Shown here: in pieces, positions 8,302 to 16,213 of the stretch
How positions within the stretch are numbered: position 1 is the first letter of the stretch
How the letters are laid out: every line of letters starts with the position of its first letter
Assembly: GCA_947630485.1 (NCBI GenBank)
Contig: CANRHU010000002.1
Coordinates: 1-64,000, forward strand
Direction of reading: 5' to 3'
Length of the DNA: 64,000 bases
Origin: an uncultured Lachnospiraceae bacterium
GTDB taxonomy: Bacteria > Bacillota > Clostridia > Lachnospirales > Lachnospiraceae
Notes under the pieces: generated by a model
What the model saw: only the letters and a program-made list of their open reading frames with translations
The model's database searches: none
Told to the model about the DNA's origin: nothing
Made by a program: the position numbers and the translations under genes

Positions 8302-9756
8302 CTAAAACCGGAAATAGATGAAGGGGTTATAGGTGTTGTTGACCAGCAGGACAATGCAGATCCAGAGGATCGCCAGATAGACGGGCAGGGACAGGAGACT
8401 GACGCTGCCGTCTTCGGCCGGTTTCAGCTTTGGCAGAACCAATCTGCTTTGCGGCGCAAACCGTTCCGCCAGCCAGAGGGATACCTCCCGCAGAAAATCG
8501 TATCCGCCCGCACAGAGAGCCGCGGCCGCGAGCAGCAGGCCCGTGCGCAGGTTCAGAAACTGGTGCAGGGCCAGCTGGCCGGTATGGGGAACGATCATCC
8601 AGCGCAGGTAGGAAAAGGCGTAGGATAAGGTTTCCGCGCGGAACAGAATCCAGCCGAACAGGACGACCAGCATCGCGTAGATATGCTGTCCGAGACGAAT
8701 CCGGCCCCTGTCCAGATATTTTCCAAGAAAACTCCGCTCCAGCACCAGAAAGAATCCGTGATAGACGCCCCAGACTAAGAAGGTCCAGCCGGCGCCGTGC
8801 CAGATGCCGGTCAGCAGAAAGACGATGATCAGATTGACGTAGGTGCGTACCTTTCCCTTCCGGTTGCCGCCGAGCGGAATGTAGACATACTCCCGAAACC
8901 ATGTGGACAAGGAGATATGCCATCTGCGCCAGAACTCGCGGATGGAGGTGGACAGATACGGAAGGTTAAAGTTTTCGTTGAAGGTAAAGCCGAACATCTT
9001 CCCCAGGCCGATGGCCATATCGGAATAGCCGGAGAAATCAAAATAAATCTGCATCATGTAGAGCACCGCCGTCAGCCATAGAAGCGGCTGACTGATTGTC
9101 TGCGGCTGGTATAAGAAAACCTGGTCCACGATGGAGGCGAAAGAGTTGGCCAGGATTACCTTTTTGCCCAGGCCCAGCAGAAACCGCTTGCTGCCGTAGG
9201 TGAAGGAATCCAGTGTGACGGAGCGGGACTTAAGCTGCAGCTCGATATCGTGGTATTTGACGATCGGTCCCGCGATCAGCTGCGGGAAGAAGGAAATGTA
9301 GAGGGCCAGATGCAGAAGGTTTTTCTGCGCCTTATTTTCGTGGCGGTATACGTCGATTACGTAGGAGAGGGCCTGAAAAGTGTAGAAGGAGATTCCGATC
9401 GGAAGCGAGATCTGCGGAACCGCTGTCTCCAGCGCGCTTCCGGCGAAAATCTGGTTCCATACGCCCGCCAGAAAGCCCAGATACTTAAACCATCCCAGAA
9501 TCAGAAGATTAAGCGCTATGCAGACGGTCAGAAGCACTCGCCTGGCGCGGCAGACGGACACCAGCAGTCCGAAAATGTAGTTGATCAGGATGGAAATCAG
9601 CATCAGAACAACCAGCCTGGACTCGCCCCACGCATAGAAAAGCAGGCTGAACAGAACCAGCAGTCCGTTGCGCAGCCTGTAGCCCGGCAGCAGATAGTAG
9701 AGAAGCAGAACTGCCGGAAAAAATACCCATAAGAACAGAATGGAACTAAATACCAT
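8302..9756 (-). CDS. MBOAT family O-acyltransferase (AlgI/DltB-like)
   Basis: A 484-residue polytopic membrane protein. The start at 9756 is chosen because AGGAGA precedes that ATG and the protein then begins with a hydrophobic segment (MVFSSILFLWVFFPAVLLLYYL); an upstream in-frame ATG at 9867 would run through the tRNA gene. The signature region FWRRWHISLSTWFREYVYIP and the GIWHGAGWTFLVWG block with the catalytic His are both present. MBOAT proteins move acyl groups across the membrane for O-acetylation or D-alanylation. The partner is the DHHW protein directly downstream. No dlt genes are nearby, so glycan O-acetylation is the better guess. Confidence 0.9.
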   Translation of the reverse strand: MVFSSILFLWVFFPAVLLLYYLLPGYRLRNGLLVLFSLLFYAWGESRLVVLMLISILINYIFGLLVSVCRARRVLLTVCIALNLLILGWFKYLGFLAGVWNQIFAGSALETAVPQISLPIGISFYTFQALSYVIDVYRHENKAQKNLLHLALYISFFPQLIAGPIVKYHDIELQLKSRSVTLDSFTYGSKRFLLGLGKKVILANSFASIVDQVFLYQPQTISQPLLWLTAVLYMMQIYFDFSGYSDMAIGLGKMFGFTFNENFNLPYLSTSIREFWRRWHISLSTWFREYVYIPLGGNRKGKVRTYVNLIIVFLLTGIWHGAGWTFLVWGVYHGFFLVLERSFLGKYLDRGRIRLGQHIYAMLVVLFGWILFRAETLSYAFSYLRWMIVPHTGQLALHQFLNLRTGLLLAAAALCAGGYDFLREVSLWLAERFAPQSRLVLPKLKPAEDGSVSLLSLPVYLAILWICIVLLVNNTYNPFIYFRF

Positions 9757-9830
9757 GGCGTGTCTCCTGTAATCAATTACGCAAAAAAGCGCGGAACAAA
9801 CGCAACCATGCTTTGTCTCGCGCCCTGCGA

Positions 9831-9914
9831 TGCGGGAAATGGGACTTGAACCCACACGATCATACAATCACTAGATCCTTAGTCTAGCCTGTCTGCCAAT
9901 TCCAGCATTCCCGC
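9831..9914 (-). tRNA. tRNA-Leu (anticodon AAG)
   Basis: Reading the minus strand, the acceptor GCGGGAA pairs with TTCCCGC and is followed by A73. The anticodon stem CTAGA/TCTAG encloses loop CTAAGGA, giving anticodon AAG. A long class II variable arm (GAT...ATC stem) and T-arm TGGG-TTCAAGT-CCCA are present. An A34 leucine tRNA is unusual and should be confirmed with a covariance model. Confidence 0.85.
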
Positions 9915-10111
9915 GAACGGAAATAGTATAGCACAGATTTTTGGGAATGACAACAGCTTTTTTCATTTTTTGGACAGATTTTTTTGGACAGAAATTTGCG
10001 GGATTTTGCGGACAGAAATTTGCGGGAGATTGAAGCCGCTGCCGATTTGTGGTAAGATATCCGTGGAAACGGACGCCCGCGCGGATGAAGAATAAGGGGG
10101 AGAAACCATGA
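9915..10111. other. intergenic region with a short direct repeat
   Basis: No gene is seen. The 18-mer GGACAGAAATTTGCGGGA occurs twice within 45 bases (about 9985 and 10010), embedded in a T-rich stretch. The function is unknown and it may be replication-slippage debris. Confidence 0.4.
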
Positions 10112-10261
10112 GAAGGGGAGGAGAGCGCGGCCGGGTCGATCGAGTATCCGGTGAAATCCCTGTTCTCCCTGGTTACCTGCAGCTATGAGCTGGATGATGC
10201 CCGGACGGTGCTTCTGGCCGTGGAGGTGGATGCGGACGGCAGACAGATCACGGCGGAGTAG
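10112..10261 (+). pseudogene. class B sortase C-terminal remnant
   Basis: About 50 codons read SIEYPVKSLFSLVTCSYEL, then DDARTVLLAVEV and a stop. The LVTCSYE...DDAR block matches the catalytic TLxTC strand and the following Arg region of class B sortases. Everything upstream (catalytic His and substrate domain) is missing and the frame is closed by TGA at 10109, so it is a dead fragment. Its last bases overlap the stop of the HNH gene on the other strand, which suggests that the cassette's arrival truncated the sortase. Confidence 0.55.
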
Positions 10262-10871
10262 GAAGCTTTATGATTTCTTTAATTCCTTCATATAAACCCT
10301 GCCGGCCCAGTTCCTCGGCGATGAACGGATATTTTGCTTCCAGAAACCTTCGGCTGATATTTCCGGATATGTACTCCATGATGATTTCACATCTTCTGTC
10401 GGCCTGCTCCTCGTCGTTAAGATGGAGGATTTGAATCGTCGCCCTTGCCTTGCTTTTTTCTACCGGGGACATATTCGAACGCGGCTTTACAAGACAGGAC
10501 GGAAAATCCAGAATGAAATCGCCGTCCTGGATTTCAAAAGGATCCAGGATGATTTTATCCCCTTTGTAGCCATTCATCACCTGCGTCGTCAAACGATAGT
10601 TATCCCACTCGTATGCCTTTTCCTGGTGCGTACTTTTGGGATAAAAGTGATCGACGGAAACGGCTGTGGTTGTTCTTGAGAACCATTCTCCGCTGTAAGC
10701 GCAGACTCCCCCGTATGCCTGGTACAGCTGCAGGCTGCATCTGGACCAGTAATTATTTTTGCTCCACTGGCTGCTGCTTGGCGCAGGAAATCTGCTCAGG
10801 AAGGCATGACCGGGCTGTCTTACCCTGACGTCGAAATCGGCCGGTTCCGGTTGTAAATCGACATGAATCAT
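10248..10871 (-). CDS. HNH endonuclease-like protein of the MTase-ATPase-HNH cassette
   Basis: A 207-residue protein. The start ATG at 10871 overlaps the ATPase stop as ATGA, so translation is coupled. Residues 70-105 hold an HNH core: VDHFYPKS (D74-H75), WDNY (N91) and MNGYKGDK (N100), in the order seen in PtuB/McrA-type HNH nucleases. The CxxC pairs that usually bind structural zinc are missing; only a single Cys (CAYSGEW) remains, so this is a zinc-less or divergent HNH. It is the third gene of the cassette. ATPase plus HNH recalls Septu (PtuA-PtuB), but the linked methyltransferase is unlike Septu. The likely role is the DNA- or RNA-cutting effector of a defence system. Confidence 0.75.
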   Translation of the reverse strand: MIHVDLQPEPADFDVRVRQPGHAFLSRFPAPSSSQWSKNNYWSRCSLQLYQAYGGVCAYSGEWFSRTTTAVSVDHFYPKSTHQEKAYEWDNYRLTTQVMNGYKGDKIILDPFEIQDGDFILDFPSCLVKPRSNMSPVEKSKARATIQILHLNDEEQADRRCEIIMEYISGNISRRFLEAKYPFIAEELGRQGLYEGIKEIIKLPTPP

Positions 10872-12730
10872 AGCGACACCCCGTGCTTTTCGGCAAAGTA
10901 AATCCAGCGCGGCCAAAATGGATCGTTCTGCGCCAGGCACTGCAATAGCTTCTGGTGTGCCGCCTGAACATCCGAATCAGACGGATTGTCGTCAAGCTGC
11001 AGGTTTTTGGCCTCGCTGATGGCCTGCTCCGCCCTGGTTGACCGCGCCTGTTTCAGCTGGAAAATAGGCGAGGTAAGCCACGAGTTTACCTGGCCGTATC
11101 GAATAAAAGTTTCTTCTGTCAGACAGGCGTCAGCTGTCTCCTCTGATAGTCTTATTTGAAACAATTTATCCATTTCCGGATGAAAAACGGATTCCGAGGA
11201 CGCCATGATCAGAGGGGAGTGTGTCGCTATAATAAATTGGATTTCCAGTTCATCCGCCAATAATTTCTGCACGCCGATGAGGGCAGGCAAAATCGTGCGC
11301 TGCCACTTGGGATGCAGATGCGCTTCCAATTCGTCAACCATGACGACGATTCTGGAATCCGGCTGAATTCCCCTTAATCTGCAGTTTTCCCTGTGTTCGT
11401 TCCATGCCCATACCGTTAAGTAGGAGAGAGTGATAATTCTTCCGACTCCGGCAGAGGAGTTTGTTATGGGCACGGTCCCATATGGATAACGAATGGTCGG
11501 GATTTCGCGGCTGTCGTTCGGAATGCGAATGGGTTCGCCCGGGGTCAGCTCGCCGATATCGGGCGGCGACATCGACGCCAAAACATGTTTTAATATTTCA
11601 AATGGATATTTCTCCGGAGTGTTCTGCCATTTCACCCAGTCTCTGATCAGTCCCTCGATGTTCGTTCCATGCCCATCCCACACCTGCTGACGGGTGAGAA
11701 CCAGGGAATCGGCATTTTCCATCGAGTTCTTCGACGGATCCCATACGGCATAGGAGCCGTCAACCAAAGCATAGATAATCAGTCCGGGGATCGTGGCCGT
11801 GTCTGCGGTTCGTTTCCAGGTCATTCTCTTATTGTCGTAGAGAATCTTTTTTTCCTGCGCTATTTTAGACTTTCCCGCGATCGAAAAGGTGATGGACGCG
11901 CGTCTGCTGCCTCCCGCATATTTGGGTCTCGCCTCGTTTCCAACCCAGGTATTCGTAAGGGCCCACCAGGCGCAGTCCATCAGAAAGGTTTTCCCTAAAC
12001 CGTTGTCTCCCGTGATAATATTCAGCCGCGGGGATAGCGCCATTTCCGCGTGATCGCATGGACCGACATTGATTAATTCAAGCTTCGAGAGGGTTCCCTC
12101 CTGGTCGGGAGCGGCGTCCGGCGGAGCGGAAAGATTATTTGATAATTGATTCCATGATATAGGCTCGCTCTGGAACGCCGCGGCATTCGGAAAGGCGCTC
12201 TCATCGGAGAAAAGAGCGCTGCATTCTTCGGAGGTGATGTGGTACTCGCTGAGAAATTTGCGGATCACGTCGTCAAGAGTGGCCGTGTCCTTCCATTTAT
12301 CATTCTTTAAAGTCCATATTGCCATGGCGGCAAGCGGAATTTTCTTTTTGGTTTTGATCGCGGCGGTTTTCTGAATTTGGGCAATGTAATCGTTAACCCA
12401 GGCCCAGGAGGTGCTGTTCCTGACATGGATAAATGCTGTGCCGAACGTTTGGGTGTTGATGGCCTGCAGCCCGGAGGAGGGATATTTGGCGGCCACCCAC
12501 TGCTTCCCCCTGACCGTTACGTATGGCTGAAAATAAAATTCCGACGAGGGGCAGACTCTGTGAATGTCGTTCATGAAATCGCGCGTGAGCGCATCCATGG
12601 GAAATACCTCTGGCGTGCCGATTGGCAGTTTGTTTTTCTTGCAGGTCAAAAAGGTGATTCCGAGGAATGGATGTACCGCCTTAAGCTGATGGATGGCGCT
12701 TAAAATATATTCAACCGAGAGATAGATCAT
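10868..12730 (-). CDS. AAA/ABC-type ATPase with unassigned N-terminal domain, defence cassette
   Basis: A 620-residue protein. Residues 215-510 form an ABC/SMC-like ATPase: Walker A GDNGLGKT (241-248), a signature-like SSAGVGR (about 425-431), Walker B IVVMVDELEAHLHP (461-474) and the switch His in IATHSP (501-506), as in OLD/PtuA-type ATPases. The first about 210 residues (YPSSGLQAINTQTFG..., KWKDTATLDDVIRKFL) do not match a domain I know and could be a DNA-recognition module. ATGA overlaps join it to the methyltransferase upstream and the HNH gene downstream. Inferred role: ATP-dependent sensor or regulator that licenses the HNH nuclease. Confidence 0.8.
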   Translation of the reverse strand: MIYLSVEYILSAIHQLKAVHPFLGITFLTCKKNKLPIGTPEVFPMDALTRDFMNDIHRVCPSSEFYFQPYVTVRGKQWVAAKYPSSGLQAINTQTFGTAFIHVRNSTSWAWVNDYIAQIQKTAAIKTKKKIPLAAMAIWTLKNDKWKDTATLDDVIRKFLSEYHITSEECSALFSDESAFPNAAAFQSEPISWNQLSNNLSAPPDAAPDQEGTLSKLELINVGPCDHAEMALSPRLNIITGDNGLGKTFLMDCAWWALTNTWVGNEARPKYAGGSRRASITFSIAGKSKIAQEKKILYDNKRMTWKRTADTATIPGLIIYALVDGSYAVWDPSKNSMENADSLVLTRQQVWDGHGTNIEGLIRDWVKWQNTPEKYPFEILKHVLASMSPPDIGELTPGEPIRIPNDSREIPTIRYPYGTVPITNSSAGVGRIITLSYLTVWAWNEHRENCRLRGIQPDSRIVVMVDELEAHLHPKWQRTILPALIGVQKLLADELEIQFIIATHSPLIMASSESVFHPEMDKLFQIRLSEETADACLTEETFIRYGQVNSWLTSPIFQLKQARSTRAEQAISEAKNLQLDDNPSDSDVQAAHQKLLQCLAQNDPFWPRWIYFAEKHGVSL

Positions 12731-13599
12731 TTTTGATCCTCCAAATGCTCCAAAATGTAATGGCAGAACGACGGGCTGATATCAATTCCGATTGCGGACC
12801 TGCCGCTTTGCAGCGCTACGTTCATCGTTGTGCCGCTGCCGACAAAGGGATCGAGCACCACGCCGCCCTCGGGGCATCCGATATCCAGGCATCGCGAGAC
12901 CAGCTCATCAGGGTATGGGGCGGTTTCAATCTCCGTGCCGGACGGCCGGACGGTGATTGTCCAGACGTCCTCATCCATCTGCTGCTCCAGCAAAGGGGCT
13001 CTGTTGAAATAATATTTGCGGTTTTTCGCAAACATAAAAATGTATTCATAACTCCGGTGAGGGCGGTCCTGAACGGCTTCCGGAAGCGTTTTGTCCCGGC
13101 GCCAGATAATGGGCGATCTCAGAACCCATCGCCTTGAGGTCATTTCGATTGCGACTCTCCATGGTATCCCAATAATGGATTTCCGTTCAATATTTTCGCC
13201 CAGTCCGCCGCTTTTATCGACGGGGCGCAGGCCGAACCTGCGCTTGCGGCTTTTGGAATCTGTGCCATGGGACGCGCCTTTTCCGGAATAATAGGTATCC
13301 CCCATATTAAGAAACAGCAAACCATCTTTTTTGAGAACCCTGTATAATTGATCCATTACCTCACAGAGGGATGCTACATAAGCGCTTACGGTGTCTTCCA
13401 AGCCAATTTGCCCATCGACGCCGTAATCGCGCAGACTATAATATGGAGGCGAGGTGATGATACAGTTAACGCTTTCATCTTCAAGGCCGGAGAGTGCGTC
13501 GGCCGCATTCCCGCACAGCAAAGTCCAAGCTTTTTGGTTGACGGTTCCAGTCCATTTTTGCACTCCGTTTGCAAGCGTTTCGTTAACATTGATTCCCAT
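12727..13599 (-). CDS. DNA methyltransferase (N4-cytosine/N6-adenine, beta class)
   Basis: A 290-residue enzyme. The catalytic motif IV TSPPY is at residues 49-53 and the SAM-binding motif I DPFVGSGTT at 250-258, near the C-terminus, the permuted order of beta-group amino-methyltransferases. IGIPWRVAIEM and RPHRSYEYIFMFAKN are further typical segments. It is first in a three-gene operon driven by the promoter at 13677-13705, and its stop overlaps the ATPase start (ATGA). In a defence context it would mark host DNA, with the ATPase-HNH pair acting on unmarked DNA. A solitary regulatory methylase is the alternative but fits the coupling less well. Confidence 0.88.
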   Translation of the reverse strand: MGINVNETLANGVQKWTGTVNQKAWTLLCGNAADALSGLEDESVNCIITSPPYYSLRDYGVDGQIGLEDTVSAYVASLCEVMDQLYRVLKKDGLLFLNMGDTYYSGKGASHGTDSKSRKRRFGLRPVDKSGGLGENIERKSIIGIPWRVAIEMTSRRWVLRSPIIWRRDKTLPEAVQDRPHRSYEYIFMFAKNRKYYFNRAPLLEQQMDEDVWTITVRPSGTEIETAPYPDELVSRCLDIGCPEGGVVLDPFVGSGTTMNVALQSGRSAIGIDISPSFCHYILEHLEDQK

Positions 13600-13676
13600 A
13601 TCAGCTGTCCTTTTCCATCGATTAAAGTATCCTGGCTGAACCTTTGAAGCACGATTCCGGTCAAAAGAATAAGAAT

Positions 13677-13705
13677 ATTATACCCGAAAAGGGGAATCAA
13701 ATCAA
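13677..13705 (-). promoter_or_regulatory. promoter of the MTase-ATPase-HNH operon
   Basis: On the minus strand, TTGATT (13705-13700), a 17-base spacer and TATAAT (13682-13677), followed about 78 bases later by the methyltransferase ATG. The rest of 13600-13834 shows no gene. Confidence 0.75.
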
Positions 13706-13834
13706 GGAGCTTCGACGGATTTCTCGAGGAGCGCGGAGGCATACTGACGGGGGGCATATGGTTATGCGGCACGATATCAAAAACTGGGTGACAAAAGAAG
13801 ATGAGTATGTACGCACATATACGCAGCAAGAAAT

Positions 13835-13865
13835 GCAAACGGAGCGTCACTGGCGCTCCGTTTGC
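13835..13865. repeat. palindromic intergenic repeat, copy C (perfect arms)
   Basis: GCAAACGGAGCG and CGCTCCGTTTGC form perfect 12-base arms around TCACTGG. It shares its core with copies A and B and is flanked by TTTCCATGC-like sequence as in copy A. Confidence 0.75.
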
Positions 13866-13867
13866 AT

Positions 13868-13901
13868 GGAAAAAGAAAAGTCCCGAACTTTCGGGACCTT
13901 C
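13868..13901 (-). terminator. terminator downstream of tRNA-Leu(CAG)
   Basis: On the minus strand, GTCCCGAA-AG-TTCGGGAC is followed by TTTTCTTTTT, directly after the tRNA 3' end. Confidence 0.9.
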
Positions 13902-13905
13902 TATC

Positions 13906-13989
13906 TGCAGAAGATGGGAGTCGAACCCACAAGGTATTGCTACCACACGGACCTGAACCGTGCGCGTCTGCCAATTCCGCCACTTCTGC
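13906..13989 (-). tRNA. tRNA-Leu (anticodon CAG)
   Basis: On the minus strand, acceptor GCAGAAG pairs with CTTCTGC plus A73. The anticodon arm CACGG-TTCAGGT-CCGTG gives CAG. A long variable arm (GGTA...TACC) and T-arm TGGG-TTCGACT-CCCA are present. It borders the defence cassette on the promoter side. Confidence 0.93.
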
Positions 13990-14106
13990 ACGAACAATAG
14001 GGATTATAACCCACATTTTTTAATCTGTCAACACCTTTTTGAAAAATTTTTTGGCGTCGGCTTCCAGATGATTTTCGCAGATTTTTCGGCAGCTCCTCCC
14101 GGTGAT

Positions 14107-15483
14107 TCAGCGTCTTTTCAGCCTGCTGAAAAAGTGCAGATAAACCAGCAAAAGGATCGACGTCACGGTCCAGGTGAGCGGGTAGCTGAAAATGATGGTG
14201 CGTATCTCGCGGCGGATGGGAACGGCGATCAGAACCCAGATCACGCGCAGAGCGCAGACGCCAGCCATTGTGAAAATCATGGGAATCCATACGTCGCCTA
14301 CGCCGCGCAGAGCGCCGGAGTAAATCTCGACGATCAGGTACGTGATATAGGCAGGCACCAGAAAGCGCAGGATGCTGACGCCGATTCGCAGAACCTCCTC
14401 GTCCGTCGTGAAGATGCGCAGAAGCGGAAAGGCGACGGAATAGAGGGATACGGACAGAAGAACCGTCGTGACGGCGGCCATGACCAGGCAGGTATTCATG
14501 GCCTTGTAGATACGTTTTGTCTTGCCGGCCCCGTAATTCTGCCCTACGAAGGTGGTGATGGCGATGCCGAAGGCATTGATTGTCATCCAGAAGAGCACGT
14601 CCACCTTGCTGTATGCGGTCCAGGCGGCGACCGTGTCGGTGCCGAGGCTGTTGACGCTGGACTGTATAAGAACGTTGGAGATGGAGTACATCATGGACTG
14701 GAGGCCGGACGGAAGGCCGATGCGGATGATGCGGCGCAGCATCCGGTGGTCCAGGCGGATCTTCGAAAATGTCAGCCGGTACATTTCCCGGGTGTGGGAG
14801 AGGACGGCGGCGACTAAAACGGCGCTGACCGTCTGCGAGAGGATGGTAGCCAGCGCGGCGCCGGCCACGCCCATTTTCAGGACGACGACAAACAGCAGGT
14901 CCAGGACGATGTTGGACATACAGCAGGCGATCAGAAAGTACAGCGGCCGCCGGGAGTCGCCCACGGCCCGCAGGATGGCGGAGCCGATATTGTAGATCAG
15001 ATTCGGGATCATTCCCAGAAAATAGATCCGCATATACAGGATGGAGTATTCCATGATGTCGGCGGGCGTTCCCATGGCCGTCAGGGCATACGGCGTGATG
15101 ATCAGTCCGACTACCGTGAGAAACGCGCCGCCCGCCAGCGCGAACGCCGCCGAGGTGTGCACCGCGTAGCCGACCATGTCCGCGCGCCCGGCCCCGTAGT
15201 ACTGGGAGATGATGACGGTCGCGCCGGAAGAGATGCCGACGAAAAAGCCGACCAGCAGATTGATGATGTTGCTGGTAGGCCCTCCGACCGATGCCAGGGC
15301 TTCCTTTCCCACAAACTGGCCAACCACGATGGCGTCCACCGTGTTGTACAGCTGCTGGAAAAAGGTGCCGAACAGAATAGGAAAGAAGAACAGAAGGAGC
15401 TGTTTCCAGATAACTCCCTCGGTGATCTGATTGCTGTGTTCCCGGCCGGGATTTCCGGCTGTTTTCTCACGTAACGGTTTCAT
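14107..15483 (-). CDS. MATE family efflux transporter
   Basis: A 458-residue, 12-helix membrane protein. The first helix region FFPILFGTFFQQLYNTVDAIVVGQFVG is the typical MATE N-terminal bundle. The motifs GGPTSNIINLLVGFFVGISS and, in the second half, FVGQNYGAGKTKRIYKA repeat the same pattern, as expected for the duplicated family fold. It exports cationic drugs or metabolites using a Na+ or H+ gradient; the substrate cannot be read from the sequence. A hydrophilic N-terminus of about 20 residues precedes helix 1. It stands alone between the tRNA gene and a small membrane protein. Confidence 0.92.
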   Translation of the reverse strand: MKPLREKTAGNPGREHSNQITEGVIWKQLLLFFFPILFGTFFQQLYNTVDAIVVGQFVGKEALASVGGPTSNIINLLVGFFVGISSGATVIISQYYGAGRADMVGYAVHTSAAFALAGGAFLTVVGLIITPYALTAMGTPADIMEYSILYMRIYFLGMIPNLIYNIGSAILRAVGDSRRPLYFLIACCMSNIVLDLLFVVVLKMGVAGAALATILSQTVSAVLVAAVLSHTREMYRLTFSKIRLDHRMLRRIIRIGLPSGLQSMMYSISNVLIQSSVNSLGTDTVAAWTAYSKVDVLFWMTINAFGIAITTFVGQNYGAGKTKRIYKAMNTCLVMAAVTTVLLSVSLYSVAFPLLRIFTTDEEVLRIGVSILRFLVPAYITYLIVEIYSGALRGVGDVWIPMIFTMAGVCALRVIWVLIAVPIRREIRTIIFSYPLTWTVTSILLLVYLHFFSRLKRR

Positions 15484-15600
15484 GGCAAAAATCCTTTTAT
15501 AGCTGTGTTTCTTATGAAAATGGATGCGATGTCACTATAGCATAACCGGTGTGGGAATACAAGAGCAGGATTCTTACATTTACCGTTACATGTATCGCTT

Positions 15601-16035
15601 TCAGCGGAGCCTCGCTTTCTCTACCGCCGTTTCGATGGCGCCGAGGACCGCCTGGGACGTGTAGCGTGTCTCCATGGAATAGGAAAGGTCTTCGAGGGAC
15701 TGCTTCGTCAGAATCTGCTCCGCAAGGTCGTTCATGACGGGCTGCATCAGCGGATACATGGTCGTGATGGATTCGTCCAGGGAGACAAAGGAGATGGAAT
15801 TGATCCGCTCCGCGTCCACGGCTACCTCCACGTTTACGTTCTGGCTGCCCACGGTCAGGGAGGCGGTGTAGACGCCCGGCACATAGGCGGCGGACTGGGA
15901 GGATACGGCTGCCTCGCGTTTCGGACGGAACATGATCAGAAGCAGCGTGATCAGCACTATGGCAAGCCCGATGAAAATGGCGGTGTAGATAATCTCCTTC
16001 ATTTTTAGTACGACGATTTTTGTTCTGGAGCTCAT
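15601..16035 (-). CDS. membrane-anchored FMN-binding-domain-like protein
   Basis: A 144-residue protein with one N-terminal membrane helix (IIYTAIFIGLAIVLITLLLI) and an extracytoplasmic domain (VPGVYTASLTVGSQNVNVEV...) resembling the FMN-binding fold of RnfG/NqrC-type proteins. In those proteins a threonine in S-G-A-T-x-T/S carries covalent FMN. Here the corresponding stretch reads SMETRYTS, so the SGA is lost and flavinylation is doubtful. Divergent from addB. The function is unknown; the assignment rests on overall pattern and the position of the Thr. Confidence 0.55.
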   Translation of the reverse strand: MSSRTKIVVLKMKEIIYTAIFIGLAIVLITLLLIMFRPKREAAVSSQSAAYVPGVYTASLTVGSQNVNVEVAVDAERINSISFVSLDESITTMYPLMQPVMNDLAEQILTKQSLEDLSYSMETRYTSQAVLGAIETAVEKARLR

Positions 16036-16213
16036 GTCTGGCCCTCCGGTAAGCTGGATTTGTTACAATGTATTAGGAAGCCGGGGAAAATATGCTGGCG
16101 GCCGGGAAGGTTTCGGTGTATAATCGAAAGGAGAACACAGACAGACGGCAGACGCGCTTTCCGCGGGGGGACGCGGACGGCGGATGCCTGGGAATAAGGG
16201 CGGGGAGGTTCGC

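Noticed and set aside
9831..13989. Integrative element bounded by the two tRNA-Leu genes
   Set aside because: No integrase, relaxase or att-like direct repeat of the tRNA 3' ends was found, so only an insertion hotspot is claimed.
13386..13997. 203-codon minus-strand frame spanning the tRNA and methyltransferase start
   Set aside because: It reads through tRNA-Leu, a terminator and a promoter and overlaps the true methyltransferase frame.
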